Shown here: positions 1 to 7,599 of the stretch, piece after piece
Layout: each line of letters begins with the position of its first letter
How positions within the stretch are numbered: the first letter of the stretch is position 1
NCBI GenBank assembly: GCA_021831565.1
Contig: JAKBMM010000027.1
Span: 1-38,804 of the forward strand
Direction: 5' to 3'
Origin: Planctomycetota bacterium
GTDB lineage: Bacteria > Planctomycetota > Phycisphaerae > WQYP01
DNA length: 38,804 nucleotides
The notes under the pieces: model-generated
What the model was told of the DNA's origin: nothing
The model's database searches: none
What the model saw: the letters and a program-made list of their open reading frames with translations, nothing else
Made by a program: the position numbers and the translations under genes

Positions 1-1315
1 AAAAACAGGTACTACGCAGAAAAGTACGACTGGGCTTGGCTTTTGAGGCAACATTGACACTCCACGATTTCAACTTCCTCGGCGATTTACGGCATGATGG
101 CCCCGCCCTCGGGCGGAAAGGAGCCAGCCATGCACGCCGGCCAGTCCGTCTTCAGTCAGATTCTCGAGTACCTCCCGCGATGGAAATTCCGGGAGTGCGT
201 GGCACGCCACGACGGCAACTACCACGTGCGACGCTTCACTTGCTACGATCAGTTCCTGGCCATGGCCTTCGCGCAATTGACCTACCGCGAATCGCTCCGC
301 GACATCGAGACGTGCTTGCGGGCGCAGGCCTCCAAACTCTACCACATGGGATGGCGTGGGTCGGTGGCACGTGCCACCCTGGCCGACGCCAACGAACGGC
401 GTCCCTGGCAGATATGGGCGGACCTGGCCGATTTCCTGATCGGCGAAGCACGGGCGCTTTACGCCCAGGACAGTTTCGGTCTGCGCCTCAAGAACAGCGT
501 GTACGCCTTCGACACCACGACCATCGACTTGTGCCTGACGCTGTTTCCCTGGTGCCAGTTCCGCCGCCGGAAGAGCGCCGTCAAGTTGCATACGCTCCTG
601 GACCTGCGGGGCGATATCCCCTGTTTTGTGGCCATTACAGGGGGATCCACCCACGAGGTGAACCTGCTCGACGAGGTGCCCCTGGAGCCGGGGTCGTACT
701 ACCTGCTGGACCGCGGCTTCGTCGATTTCGTGCGGCTGTATCGCTTTACGCGGGAGCACGCCTTCTTCGTGACGCGGGCCAAGGAGAATATGGATTATCG
801 TGTGCGGGAAAGTCGCTCCGTCGATACAGCCGCCGGTCTGCGGGCCGACCAATCGATTCGCTTGACCGGCCCGCTCACGCGGCGCAAGTATCCCGATCTG
901 CTCCGACGCGTGAGCTACGTGGACCCGGAAACCGCCCGGCGCTACGTGTTCCTGACCAACAACTTTCCTCTGGCCGCTTTGACCATCTGTCGACTCTACA
1001 AGTGCCGCTGGCGAGTCGAACTGTTCTTCAAATGGATCAAGCAGTACCTCCGGATCAAGAGCTTCTTCGGCACCTCCCAGAACGCGGTCAAGACGCAGGT
1101 GTGGATTGCACTGTGCGTTTACCTGCTCGTGGCGATCATTCGCAAGCGGCTGGCCGTAGACCTGAGCATGGGAGAAATGCTGCAGATTTTGAGCGTCACG
1201 ATTTTCGAAAAAAACCCGATTTTGCAGGTGTTTTCGCAGGAGGAGTTCAGAATGGTCCAAGCTGAAGTTCATAAACCCTTGCCATTATTGGATTTTTAAC
1301 CGGACAGTAGTGACT
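1..1315 (+). mobile_element. IS4-family insertion sequence, left end not defined
   Basis: This stretch is occupied by one IS4-type transposase gene with short flanks. The right flank just after the stop codon carries AACCGGACAGTAGTG, which resembles the terminal sequences of some IS4-family elements. I looked for its inverted copy in the first 129 bases and did not find it, so the left end is either diverged or lies outside the window. No target duplication can be shown. The limits given are approximate. Confidence 0.45.
130..1299 (+). CDS. IS4-family transposase (DDE type)
   Basis: A full-length transposase of 389 residues. IS4 enzymes cut and paste their own element using an RNase H-like fold with a DDE metal-binding triad. 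The sequence shows an N-terminal helical part (SVFSQILEYLPRWKF, YDQFLAMAFAQLTYRESLRDIE), AFDTTTIDL with the first Asp, YLLDRGFVDF with the second Asp, and YKCRWRVELFFKWIKQYL, the YREK-like block with the catalytic Glu. This matches the IS4 subgroup with a DUF4372-like N terminus. I chose the ATG at 130 because GGAAAGGAG lies just upstream; an in-frame ATG at 94 would add 12 unlikely residues. The frame is intact, so the enzyme may be active. Family confident; subgroup inferred. Confidence 0.9.
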   Translation: MHAGQSVFSQILEYLPRWKFRECVARHDGNYHVRRFTCYDQFLAMAFAQLTYRESLRDIETCLRAQASKLYHMGWRGSVARATLADANERRPWQIWADLADFLIGEARALYAQDSFGLRLKNSVYAFDTTTIDLCLTLFPWCQFRRRKSAVKLHTLLDLRGDIPCFVAITGGSTHEVNLLDEVPLEPGSYYLLDRGFVDFVRLYRFTREHAFFVTRAKENMDYRVRESRSVDTAAGLRADQSIRLTGPLTRRKYPDLLRRVSYVDPETARRYVFLTNNFPLAALTICRLYKCRWRVELFFKWIKQYLRIKSFFGTSQNAVKTQVWIALCVYLLVAIIRKRLAVDLSMGEMLQILSVTIFEKNPILQVFSQEEFRMVQAEVHKPLPLLDF

Positions 1316-1411
1316 GCGGATGGCAATTTTACGGTGCTTTGAGCCATTAAATATCGAAAAAATCCTTATTTTTCGATGTTTCTGGCCCGCGAACGGTTAC
1401 AATAGCATGTA

Positions 1412-2557
1412 TTAATGCGCCTGCGCCTCCGCCGGCCGCTCTCGCGCCCGCTGGATTTTCTCCGGGATCGCCCGGCTCTCGGCCCGCCAGTGATACGAAC
1501 GCGGATGCTGGGCGTACCAGGCGAAGAGCAGGCTGTAGGCCACGGGAATGTTCGCGGGCGAAAGCAGCGCCGCGGTGCGCCACTGGGGTCCCCGCCAACA
1601 TTCAAAAAGCAATGTCCGTCCGGCCACCCGCACGCGTACCAGCCCATTTGTTCCCGCGGCGGAGAAAAGTTTTCTCAACGCCAGCGGGCGCCACCGGCGC
1701 CCCATTTGCACCAGGATAAGCCGGCTTTTGAGTCCATAGTGTGGATTACGCCACAAGGGGTGGACCGGAAAAGGCGGCAATCCCCCGGATGCGTAATAGG
1801 CGCCGTAAGGATCTTTGTCGTAGGCGGAATAGAGGCCGGTAATGCCGGCGATCATGGTGGTCCTTGGATGCATCTGTTTCCACTGACCCCAGGGCAGCAC
1901 CTGGCAAGGCAACGGCGTGAGCCTGTACCGCCGCGCCGCCGCCGGACCGGCAATGGCCCGGCCGGTGATCTGGCTCCAAAGGCTTTCTTGTTTTACCTTC
2001 GGTTTCCGGTCGTAAAGAAGCGTGTTGGAATCGAGAACCAGGCCGCTGTAGCCGAAGCGCAACACCTGACCCGCCACGCGGCGAGAGTAAATCAGCACAC
2101 TCTCACAATAGCCGTCATAGGTGACGGCAATAGGCTCGCCGCCGAGGGTGTCATTGACAACGGCATGCCAGTTCATGATCGGGATCGGATACGCCCGCGC
2201 CTGGCCGTGGATCACGACGCCGATGACGCGGTCGGGATTCTCAATGAAACCACCGGAGTCGCGCCGGGCCTTATTAATCTTGCTCACCTGCCGGATGGTC
2301 AGAAGAGCCGGATGGGTCAGGGCGGCCAGGCCATCCTTGGGATTGCCGGAAGGGGCGATGTCTCCGAGTGGCGCCCGACAACCGGATAAATCAAAACCAT
2401 AAGAGGAAACATGCTTGCCGTCGCCGACGACGCGGGTAAATCCGCTATTTCCCAGGGGAATCAGCACGTCTTTGACGAGCAAGCCCGCGGTCAAGACGCC
2501 CAGCAGGGCGAATATCCATCGTCCGGACGAAAAAAAATTTATGATCCATCTATTCAT
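1412..2557 (-). CDS. DUF3179 domain-containing membrane-anchored protein
   Basis: 381 residues of unknown biochemical role. After a hydrophobic N-terminal segment (about residues 13-33, FALLGVLTAGLLVKDVLI) that could anchor it or act as a signal, the body carries the DUF3179 hallmarks: GVVIHGQARAYPIPIMNWHAV, VVNDTLGGEPIAVTYDGYC, and RFGYSGLVLDSNTLLYDR followed by SLWSQITGRAIAGP. The single Cys in the TYDGYC motif sits where family members have a conserved CxS-type site; here the following residue is Glu. Family members are widespread in environmental bacteria and archaea and have no established function. It lies 124 bp downstream of, and on the same strand as, the heme O synthase gene, so co-transcription is possible. 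The stretch 1300-1411 between it and the transposase holds only an AT-rich inverted repeat. Confidence 0.85.
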   Translation of the reverse strand: MNRWIINFFSSGRWIFALLGVLTAGLLVKDVLIPLGNSGFTRVVGDGKHVSSYGFDLSGCRAPLGDIAPSGNPKDGLAALTHPALLTIRQVSKINKARRDSGGFIENPDRVIGVVIHGQARAYPIPIMNWHAVVNDTLGGEPIAVTYDGYCESVLIYSRRVAGQVLRFGYSGLVLDSNTLLYDRKPKVKQESLWSQITGRAIAGPAAARRYRLTPLPCQVLPWGQWKQMHPRTTMIAGITGLYSAYDKDPYGAYYASGGLPPFPVHPLWRNPHYGLKSRLILVQMGRRWRPLALRKLFSAAGTNGLVRVRVAGRTLLFECWRGPQWRTAALLSPANIPVAYSLLFAWYAQHPRSYHWRAESRAIPEKIQRARERPAEAQAH

Positions 2558-2681
2558 TGGTATGCAATTCGCGCCGTCCTCTATTCCGCCCTAGTCCCGG
2601 CACACACAGTGCGCCTGTTCCGCTGGCGGGTAAAGGTTCTATCTTTCTTTCGGCCGCATTGATTGTGCGTTCCTGCTTAGC

Positions 2682-3662
2682 TTAGCGGGACGTGGAACTG
2701 CCGGCCACCATCAGTATGAGCAGCAACGGTAGATAAGCCACGCTGGCCAGGAAAACACGGCGGGCCGCCTGCCGTGTCCGATTGCGGGCCAGGTTCGCCG
2801 CCAGGAAAACCATCGCCAGTCCCAGAAAAATGCAAAGGAGTCCATACCATCCGCCGGCAATATCAAACAGGCAGGCCGCCAGGCTCACGGGAATCAGAAG
2901 GAGGCTGTAGAGCACGATCATGCGGCAAGTAAGCCGGCCGGTGGAATCAATGATTGGCAACATACGAAATCCGGCGCGGGCGTAGTCGTCGCGGTAGAGC
3001 CAGGCCAGCGAAAGAAAGTGCGGAATCTGCCAGACAAACAGCAGTGCCGCGAGTATGTAAGCGGGTGGTCCCAGCGTGCCCGTGGCGGCGGCGCATCCCA
3101 TCATGGGGGGGATCGCTCCGCAAATTGCGCCCACCAGCGTATTAAGGGAAGAGAGTCGTTTAAGCGGCGTGTAAATAAAGGCGTAAATGATCAGGTTGGC
3201 CAGCCCCAGCAGAGTGGTCAGCGGATTGGCGCCCCACAGAAGCACAAGGACGCCGGCGCTCAGGGTGAGTGTGGCGAACAACAGGGCGGTGGAAGGAAGC
3301 AGCCGCCCGGTTGGCAGGGGTCGGGAGCGGGTGCGATTCATGCGGCTATCGGGAGTAATTTCCAGCCATTGATTCAGCGCCGCGGCGCTGCCGGCGAGCA
3401 GCCACGTGCCCAGGGCGGCGGCCAGAAGGGCAAACCAGTGAATCGTGTCCGGACTCGCCAGGATAAAACCCACCGCCGTGGTGATAACCACCATCGCCGT
3501 TAAACGTATCTTGGCCAGGGCAAGCAAGTCCGGGAGAAGGGAGGATTTTTCCGCGGCCGCGGTCAAAACAAGGCAAGAGACTGGAGAGTTGGGTTGGGCT
3601 CCCGGCGCGCCGGAAATAGTCGCCTCGCGCGGCGCGGCGGAAAGATCGGTGATGCTGCTCAT
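2682..3662 (-). CDS. ctaB: Heme O synthase (protoheme IX farnesyltransferase)
   Basis: 326 residues. The enzyme adds a farnesyl group to heme b to make heme O for heme-copper terminal oxidases, within the cytoplasmic membrane. It is a UbiA-superfamily polytopic protein with about eight or nine hydrophobic segments. The first prenyl-diphosphate/Mg site is NQWLEITPDSRMNRTRSRP (about residues 97-115), in the Glu form known from COX10 proteins. The second is WQIPHFLSLAWLYRDDYARA (about 211-230). A soluble, low-complexity N-terminal extension of about 38 residues precedes the first membrane span. The start shown is the first ATG; a later start cannot be excluded. No oxidase genes are in the window. 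DUF3179 lies downstream; rplM is divergent upstream. Confidence 0.95.
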   Translation of the reverse strand: MSSITDLSAAPREATISGAPGAQPNSPVSCLVLTAAAEKSSLLPDLLALAKIRLTAMVVITTAVGFILASPDTIHWFALLAAALGTWLLAGSAAALNQWLEITPDSRMNRTRSRPLPTGRLLPSTALLFATLTLSAGVLVLLWGANPLTTLLGLANLIIYAFIYTPLKRLSSLNTLVGAICGAIPPMMGCAAATGTLGPPAYILAALLFVWQIPHFLSLAWLYRDDYARAGFRMLPIIDSTGRLTCRMIVLYSLLLIPVSLAACLFDIAGGWYGLLCIFLGLAMVFLAANLARNRTRQAARRVFLASVAYLPLLLILMVAGSSTSR

Positions 3663-3784
3663 GAATTCGTGATCCGGGTCCGCCGGTGAACGAAACTACA
3701 CTTGCCCGGGCGGCGGACGGAAAACTTTCGGGTCCAACTTTCAAGTTCATCCTAACGGCGGGATGGAGAATAAACAACCCGCAT

Positions 3785-3812
3785 TTGACATTCCCGATCC
3801 ATCCCTTAGAAT
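3785..3812 (+). promoter_or_regulatory. Sigma70-type promoter for rplM-rpsI-atpC
   Basis: A perfect TTGACA (-35, 3785-3790) is followed after 16 bp by TAGAAT (-10, 3807-3812). It lies in the divergent region between ctaB and rplM and points towards rplM. The predicted transcript has a leader of about 105 nt before the rplM ATG. CGGGAAG at 3824-3830 can pair with CTTCCCG at 3878-3884 in that leader. This could be a regulatory hairpin, but I do not recognise it as a known ribosomal-protein leader. Confidence 0.7.
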
Positions 3813-3925
3813 GAAATGTTTTCCGGGAAGACGCAATATTGTGTTGTCGCCCGCCAGTGGGTCTGGTGCGCGGCGTGCTTCCCGAAGCGACGAATGTATT
3901 TGGCGTCTATACCGAGCACGAACCA

Positions 3926-4399
3926 ATGACCGAAATTAAAACCATCCATCGCTTTGCCAGTTCGGCCGGGCGCACCACCTTGGCCCGCGTAGGCCACACC
4001 GACAACCGTTGGTACGTGGTGGATGCCGCCGATCAAACACTCGGCCGGCTCGCCGGCGCCGTGGCGGTGCGGCTCATGGGCAAGCACAAACCCCTCTACA
4101 CACCCACCGTGGACGTCGGCGATTTCATCGTCGTGATCAATACCGGCAAGGTCAAGGTAAGCGGGCGCAAACTGGCGCAGCGGAAATACGATTATTACAC
4201 CTATTATCCCGGCGGCCGGAAAGTCAAACCAATGCAGGAAATGCTCCAGCGCCATCCGAATGTCGTGTTTCGCATGGCGGTGCGGCGGATGTTGCCAAAG
4301 ACTAAAATGGGCGAGCAGATGCTTCGCAAACTCAAGTGCTATCGGGACACGGATCACCCGCACGCGGCCCAGAAACCCGAAACTCTCAAGTTGGATTGA
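3926..4399 (+). CDS. rplM: 50S ribosomal protein L13
   Basis: 157 residues, close to the usual L13 length of about 142-150. L13 is an early-assembling protein of the large ribosomal subunit that binds 23S rRNA. The sequence shows the family blocks WYVVDAADQTLGRLAGAVAV, LMGKHKPLYTPTVDVGDFI, VVINTGKVKVSGRK, YYTYYPGG and RMAVRRMLPKTKMGEQMLRKL. The ATG at 3926 is chosen because the family begins shortly before the WYVVDA block; the same frame is open back to 3839 but that part shows no homology-like sequence. No strong Shine-Dalgarno is visible. It is first in an operon with rpsI, the usual L13-S9 pairing. Confidence 0.97.
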   Translation: MTEIKTIHRFASSAGRTTLARVGHTDNRWYVVDAADQTLGRLAGAVAVRLMGKHKPLYTPTVDVGDFIVVINTGKVKVSGRKLAQRKYDYYTYYPGGRKVKPMQEMLQRHPNVVFRMAVRRMLPKTKMGEQMLRKLKCYRDTDHPHAAQKPETLKLD

Positions 4400-4501
4400 G
4401 AAGCGCTCTGCCCCGATGGCCGGAGCTGCGATTGCTCGGAAGATGGATTCGCAAACGCGCCGGTCGGCTTGCCCGGCCGGCGATGAATATGAGGTTTGGT
4501 C

Positions 4502-4975
4502 ATGACACAAGCAGTGCAGGAACCCACCACTCCGAATACTCCGCCGGTCACGCCCGTGCCGTCGCGCCACGTCCGGGTGGTGGGGGGAAAAACCTTCTAT
4601 TGGGGAACCGGTCGGCGCAAGAAATCAGTCGCGCGCGTGCGCATTGTTCCCGGCGAGGGTGCGTTCCTGGTCAACGATCGGAAAATGGACGAGTTTTTCA
4701 GGGAAATTTGCGATCGCAATTATCTTCAGGGGCCGCTGGCAACCGCGAATATAGCCGGGAAAATCGACGTGTTCGTCAATGTCTATGGCGGCGGACATAC
4801 CGGTCAGGCCGGGGCCATTGTGCAGGGGCTGGGCCGGGCGCTTTCGCTTTATGATCCCGCGCTGCGCAAACCCCTGCAGGATGCCGGTTTTCTCACCCGC
4901 GACAGTCGCATGAAAGAACGCAAGAAGTATGGTCTGCGCGGCGCCCGCCGGGCATTCCAGTTCAGCAAACGCTAA
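4502..4975 (+). CDS. rpsI: 30S ribosomal protein S9
   Basis: 157 residues. S9 belongs to the small ribosomal subunit head, and its basic C-terminal tail reaches the P-site tRNA. Visible hallmarks are [20 protein letters not shown] near residue 39, the middle block [21 protein letters not shown], and the C-terminal [20 protein letters not shown] ending in FQFSKR, the canonical SKR end. An N-terminal extension of about 35 residues rich in Pro, Thr and Val precedes the conserved core. The ATG at 4502 follows GAGG with reasonable spacing. It lies 102 bp after rplM and 9 bp before atpC, so all three are probably one transcript. Confidence 0.97.
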   Translation: MTQAVQEPTTPNTPPVTPVPSRHVRVVGGKTFYWGTGRRKKSVARVRIVPGEGAFLVNDRKMDEFFREICDRNYLQGPLATANIAGKIDVFVNVYGGGHTGQAGAIVQGLGRALSLYDPALRKPLQDAGFLTRDSRMKERKKYGLRGARRAFQFSKR

Positions 4976-4984
4976 GAGAAATTC

Positions 4985-5386
4985 ATGGCTGGTAGAACCT
5001 TTCACGCCACCCTTGTCACACCGGAATCCATCGTACTGGATACTGAGGTTGTTCTGGCGATCATACCCGCGCATGACGGACAACTCGGCATTATGGCGCA
5101 CCACGCGCCCGTCGTGACCAAAATGAATGTCGGCGTGCTGAAGCTGGAAACGCCGACGGAAATTCAACGTTACGTGGTCGCCGGCGGTTACGCGCAGATG
5201 GAAAACAATGTCCTGACGATTCTCACCGACTCGCTGGTCGCTCAAACGGCGGTGAACAACGATTTCATTTCCGCCGAACAGGCCAAAGCGCAGACGATAC
5301 CGCTCGCACCGCCCCAGGAGGCTCAAAGGCGAAAACAGGCATTGGCCCGCGTCGCGGCGCTGCGGAAGTTGGCTGCCGGGGAATAG
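4985..5386 (+). CDS. atpC: F0F1 ATP synthase epsilon subunit
   Basis: 133 residues, normal for bacterial epsilon subunits. Epsilon sits on the central stalk, couples gamma rotation to the c-ring and can inhibit ATP hydrolysis. The N-terminal beta-sandwich is clear: FHATLVTPESIVLDTEVVLA, IIPAHDGQLGIMAHHAPVV, and VAGGYAQMENNVLTILTDSL. The C-terminal helical hairpin (about residues 95-131, EEAQRRKQALARVAALRKL-like) is Ala/Lys/Arg-rich. The odd point is location: the gene follows rpsI by 9 bp, with none of the other atp genes nearby, so the subunit is encoded away from the main ATP synthase cluster or is a second copy. No terminator hairpin follows directly; an inverted repeat begins 10 bp downstream. 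Confidence 0.93.
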   Translation: MAGRTFHATLVTPESIVLDTEVVLAIIPAHDGQLGIMAHHAPVVTKMNVGVLKLETPTEIQRYVVAGGYAQMENNVLTILTDSLVAQTAVNNDFISAEQAKAQTIPLAPPQEAQRRKQALARVAALRKLAAGE

Positions 5387-5395
5387 CCCGAACAT

Positions 5396-5552
5396 TTCAC
5401 CGCCGAGACGCAGAGATCGCAGAGGTTGTTGAAATGAAAGGCCTTATAGAGATTTTTTCCACAACACCGCCGATACAGACTCTCTACAATCTCATCATTC
5501 CTATCCCTTTACTCCTTGTGGCCTCTGCGCGCTCTGCGCCTCCGCGGTGCAA
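5396..5552. repeat. Inverted pair of the dispersed 'CTCCGCG/GCGGAG' repeat family
   Basis: TTCACCGCCGAGACGCAGAG begins the left arm at 5396-5425, and CCTCTGCGCGCTCTGCGCCT begins the right arm at 5522-5552. The arms are reverse complements at roughly 80 percent of positions and enclose about 96 bp of AT-richer sequence. The arms belong to the same repeat family that fills the pseudopilin leaders. The pair sits between two converging genes (atpC and the methyltransferase) and could form a long hairpin ending both transcripts. The stretch has no credible gene. Confidence 0.7.
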
Positions 5553-5586
5553 AATCCGCAATAGCCCGCTTGCTCTGTCCGGAGCA

Positions 5587-6405
5587 CTACGGGAAATTTT
5601 TTTTCTCCAGCACCACCAACATGCGAAATCCAAACCAGCCGGCCAGCGGAGAGAGCCACCGTTCCACCACGCGGACTGCCGGGGCGGCGCGCAGGGGAAG
5701 CAGCACCGGCTTGGAAAAACCGCCGGATAGCGGGTACAGCATGATGCTGTGCACCATGCGGTGACGGATCAGCAGGCGTGGAAAACGTTGCGCAAACCGA
5801 TCCGAATACCGGAAAAACAGGAGCGTTGGAATAGCCTGGTTGCCGGCAAACGCGCCCGGGTCTTGCACCGCAACCGGGTCGCCCGCGCCGGCGTTCGCGG
5901 GGTCGGGAAAAATCGGAACTTTCATATTTACCGGCTCGGGGTGCGAGAGCCGATAGCAAACACCTGAAACCACCGATATGAAAGGTTCAATCATAACGAT
6001 CCGACCGCCGGGAGAAAGCACCCGTTGCGCTTCGGCGAGGAAGGTAAGAGGGTAGGGAACATGGTGCAGGAGATCGTGCAGCACGATGTTGTCCACACTG
6101 CCGGCGGCGAAAGGCAGGCGCATGGCATTGACGGCCAGGTCTATATGGCGGTTGGGTATCAGGTCGGTGACGATCGCACCCGGGTAAAAATCTTTGAAAT
6201 GCCCCGCGCCGCCCCCCACCTCCAGCACGCGGCCGTGCGGCTGGTCCGTTCTCCCCGCCCGCGGCACGAACCACGCCGCCATCTGTTGAAAATAGTCATG
6301 ATAAACCGCCCGTAGAAGGGGGCGCTTTCGCCAGGCTTTCGTCCGGGCGGCGAGCACATCGCGCTCGGATCGTCTCGCTTTCGATATGGTTACGCGCGGC
6401 GCCAT
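5587..6405 (-). CDS. Class I SAM-dependent methyltransferase, substrate unknown
   Basis: 272 residues with a Rossmann-type methyltransferase core. The SAM-binding motif I is RVLEVGGGAGHFKDF (about residues 59-73). An acidic loop follows (VTDLIPNRHIDLAVNAM), then the motif resembling post-I/motif IV in FAAGSVDNIVLHDLLHHVPY and VLSPGGRIVMIEPF, typical of the Methyltransf_11 group. The C-terminal third (Pro-rich, then VVERWLSPLAGWFGFRMLVVLEKK) is unlike the common core and may bind substrate or membrane. It is the last gene of a minus-strand run, starting 10 bp after the MlaD-like gene stops, so it is probably cotranscribed. Substrate cannot be deduced. Confidence 0.85.
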   Translation of the reverse strand: MAPRVTISKARRSERDVLAARTKAWRKRPLLRAVYHDYFQQMAAWFVPRAGRTDQPHGRVLEVGGGAGHFKDFYPGAIVTDLIPNRHIDLAVNAMRLPFAAGSVDNIVLHDLLHHVPYPLTFLAEAQRVLSPGGRIVMIEPFISVVSGVCYRLSHPEPVNMKVPIFPDPANAGAGDPVAVQDPGAFAGNQAIPTLLFFRYSDRFAQRFPRLLIRHRMVHSIMLYPLSGGFSKPVLLPLRAAPAVRVVERWLSPLAGWFGFRMLVVLEKKNFP

Positions 6406-6415
6406 ACATTCCGAC

Positions 6416-7477
6416 TCAGAACGCCACGTGTACGTCGAAACCCTCGGCTCGAACCTGCTTGACCAGAGCGTGTACGTCGTCCACAGTGCGATTGAGTCGC
6501 TGCGTCAGATCCAGCAGGGCGTTGTAAAGCCGCGGATCTTTCACGAATCTTCCGGCTGTGCCGTGCCCCTGGTCGATGGATGTGGCGATGTTGTTGACGT
6601 TCTCGAGAATCCTGGTCAGTTTCAAACTCAAGGAGACGATTCGGGCATTGGTGGTTTTGGCGATTTGGTTAATATCAACGGCCGCGGCCCCGGCCTTGTC
6701 CAGCACCCCGTTGAAGTGGGTTGCCGTTGCCTGGAAGCTCTGGAGCGTTGTTTTGAGTTCCTGGGAGGATTTCGCCATATTGGCGACAATTTGCCGCACC
6801 TGAGTCCGCAAGGTTCGATCGGCCAGGAGGCGGTTGAAGGAATTCATCGTGGTATTGAGCCGTTGGATCAGAGCGCTGATGTTGTTCATTCCGGCGGCGG
6901 TCTTCGCTTTGCCTTCCCGCTGCTGTTGATTGAGCAGCACCGGTCGGAGCAGAACATGCAGATCGTCGGCCACCCGGTCCAGCCGTTTACTGAGCTTGTT
7001 AAAACGATCCTTGATGGATGAAAAGTTCTTCACCAGGGAAGGGGGTATGAGTCCCGCGGGAGCCAGCGAGGCGGGCAAAACAGCCGTTCCATTCTTCGGC
7101 AGGTAAGTGGAAGCCGCCGGCAGCGGAATATACATCGACACGTAAGAAGAACCGACGGTCGGGGCGGTAATTTGCGCCTTGGTGTTTGTGGGAAGAGATA
7201 CGTTGAAATAGACGCCGAGAATAACCTTGGCGGCCTGGAGATTTCCGCTGAGCATGACGTTCCGCACCGAGCCGATGATTACGCCGTTGAGGTCAACCAC
7301 ATCGCCGTAGGTAAGCCCATTGGCGTTGCGCGCCCGCAGTGTGAGCGTATAGGGGGCGTAGGGTCCGACGGCTGGCAGACGGCCCAGCAGAAACGCACCC
7401 CAGGTCAGCAGTACCAGGGCGATCAGGATGGTCAACCCGACGATCATGTTGCGCGTTTTTTCGTTTATCATGCTCAT
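6416..7477 (-). CDS. MCE/MlaD-family lipid-transport protein
   Basis: 353 residues. MCE proteins bind lipids and shuttle them between the membranes as part of ABC-type Mla/Mce systems. An N-terminal membrane anchor (MIVGLTILIALVLLTWGAFLLG) is followed by the MCE domain (about residues 35-115): LTLRARNANGLTYGDVVDLN, GVIIGSVRNVML, and ITAPTVGSSYVSMYIPLP. The remainder is a long helical, coiled-coil-like tail rich in Asn, Leu, Thr and Gln, as in larger MCE proteins that form tunnels. I prefer the ATG at 7477 (or 7471) because the MINEKTRNM anchor begins there; a longer frame to 7591 has no sensible N terminus. No MlaE permease or MlaF ATPase is in the window, so its partners must be encoded elsewhere. 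Confidence 0.85.
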   Translation of the reverse strand: MSMINEKTRNMIVGLTILIALVLLTWGAFLLGRLPAVGPYAPYTLTLRARNANGLTYGDVVDLNGVIIGSVRNVMLSGNLQAAKVILGVYFNVSLPTNTKAQITAPTVGSSYVSMYIPLPAASTYLPKNGTAVLPASLAPAGLIPPSLVKNFSSIKDRFNKLSKRLDRVADDLHVLLRPVLLNQQQREGKAKTAAGMNNISALIQRLNTTMNSFNRLLADRTLRTQVRQIVANMAKSSQELKTTLQSFQATATHFNGVLDKAGAAAVDINQIAKTTNARIVSLSLKLTRILENVNNIATSIDQGHGTAGRFVKDPRLYNALLDLTQRLNRTVDDVHALVKQVRAEGFDVHVAF

Positions 7478-7599
7478 TTCCACACGGTGGATTGCCTGTA
7501 ACGGCGTCGAACGCCCATAGTGTCGCAATTGCCGGGGGGAAAGGCAAATGGATTTTCCTATATTGGATTTTCCTATATCCGCCGCGCGCACGGCTGAAT

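Noticed and set aside
70-1272. 400-codon open frame antisense to the transposase
   Set aside because: Shadow of a GC-rich coding strand; no domain-like motif, whereas the plus-strand frame has the full IS4 blocks.
1353-1377. Rho-independent terminator after the transposase
   Set aside because: ATCGAAAAA/TTTTTCGAT forms a short AT-rich stem without the GC-rich part or clear U-tract, so it is weak at best.
3839-3925. Longer start of rplM
   Set aside because: The extra 29 residues lie in the promoter-proximal leader and do not fit L13 length or sequence.
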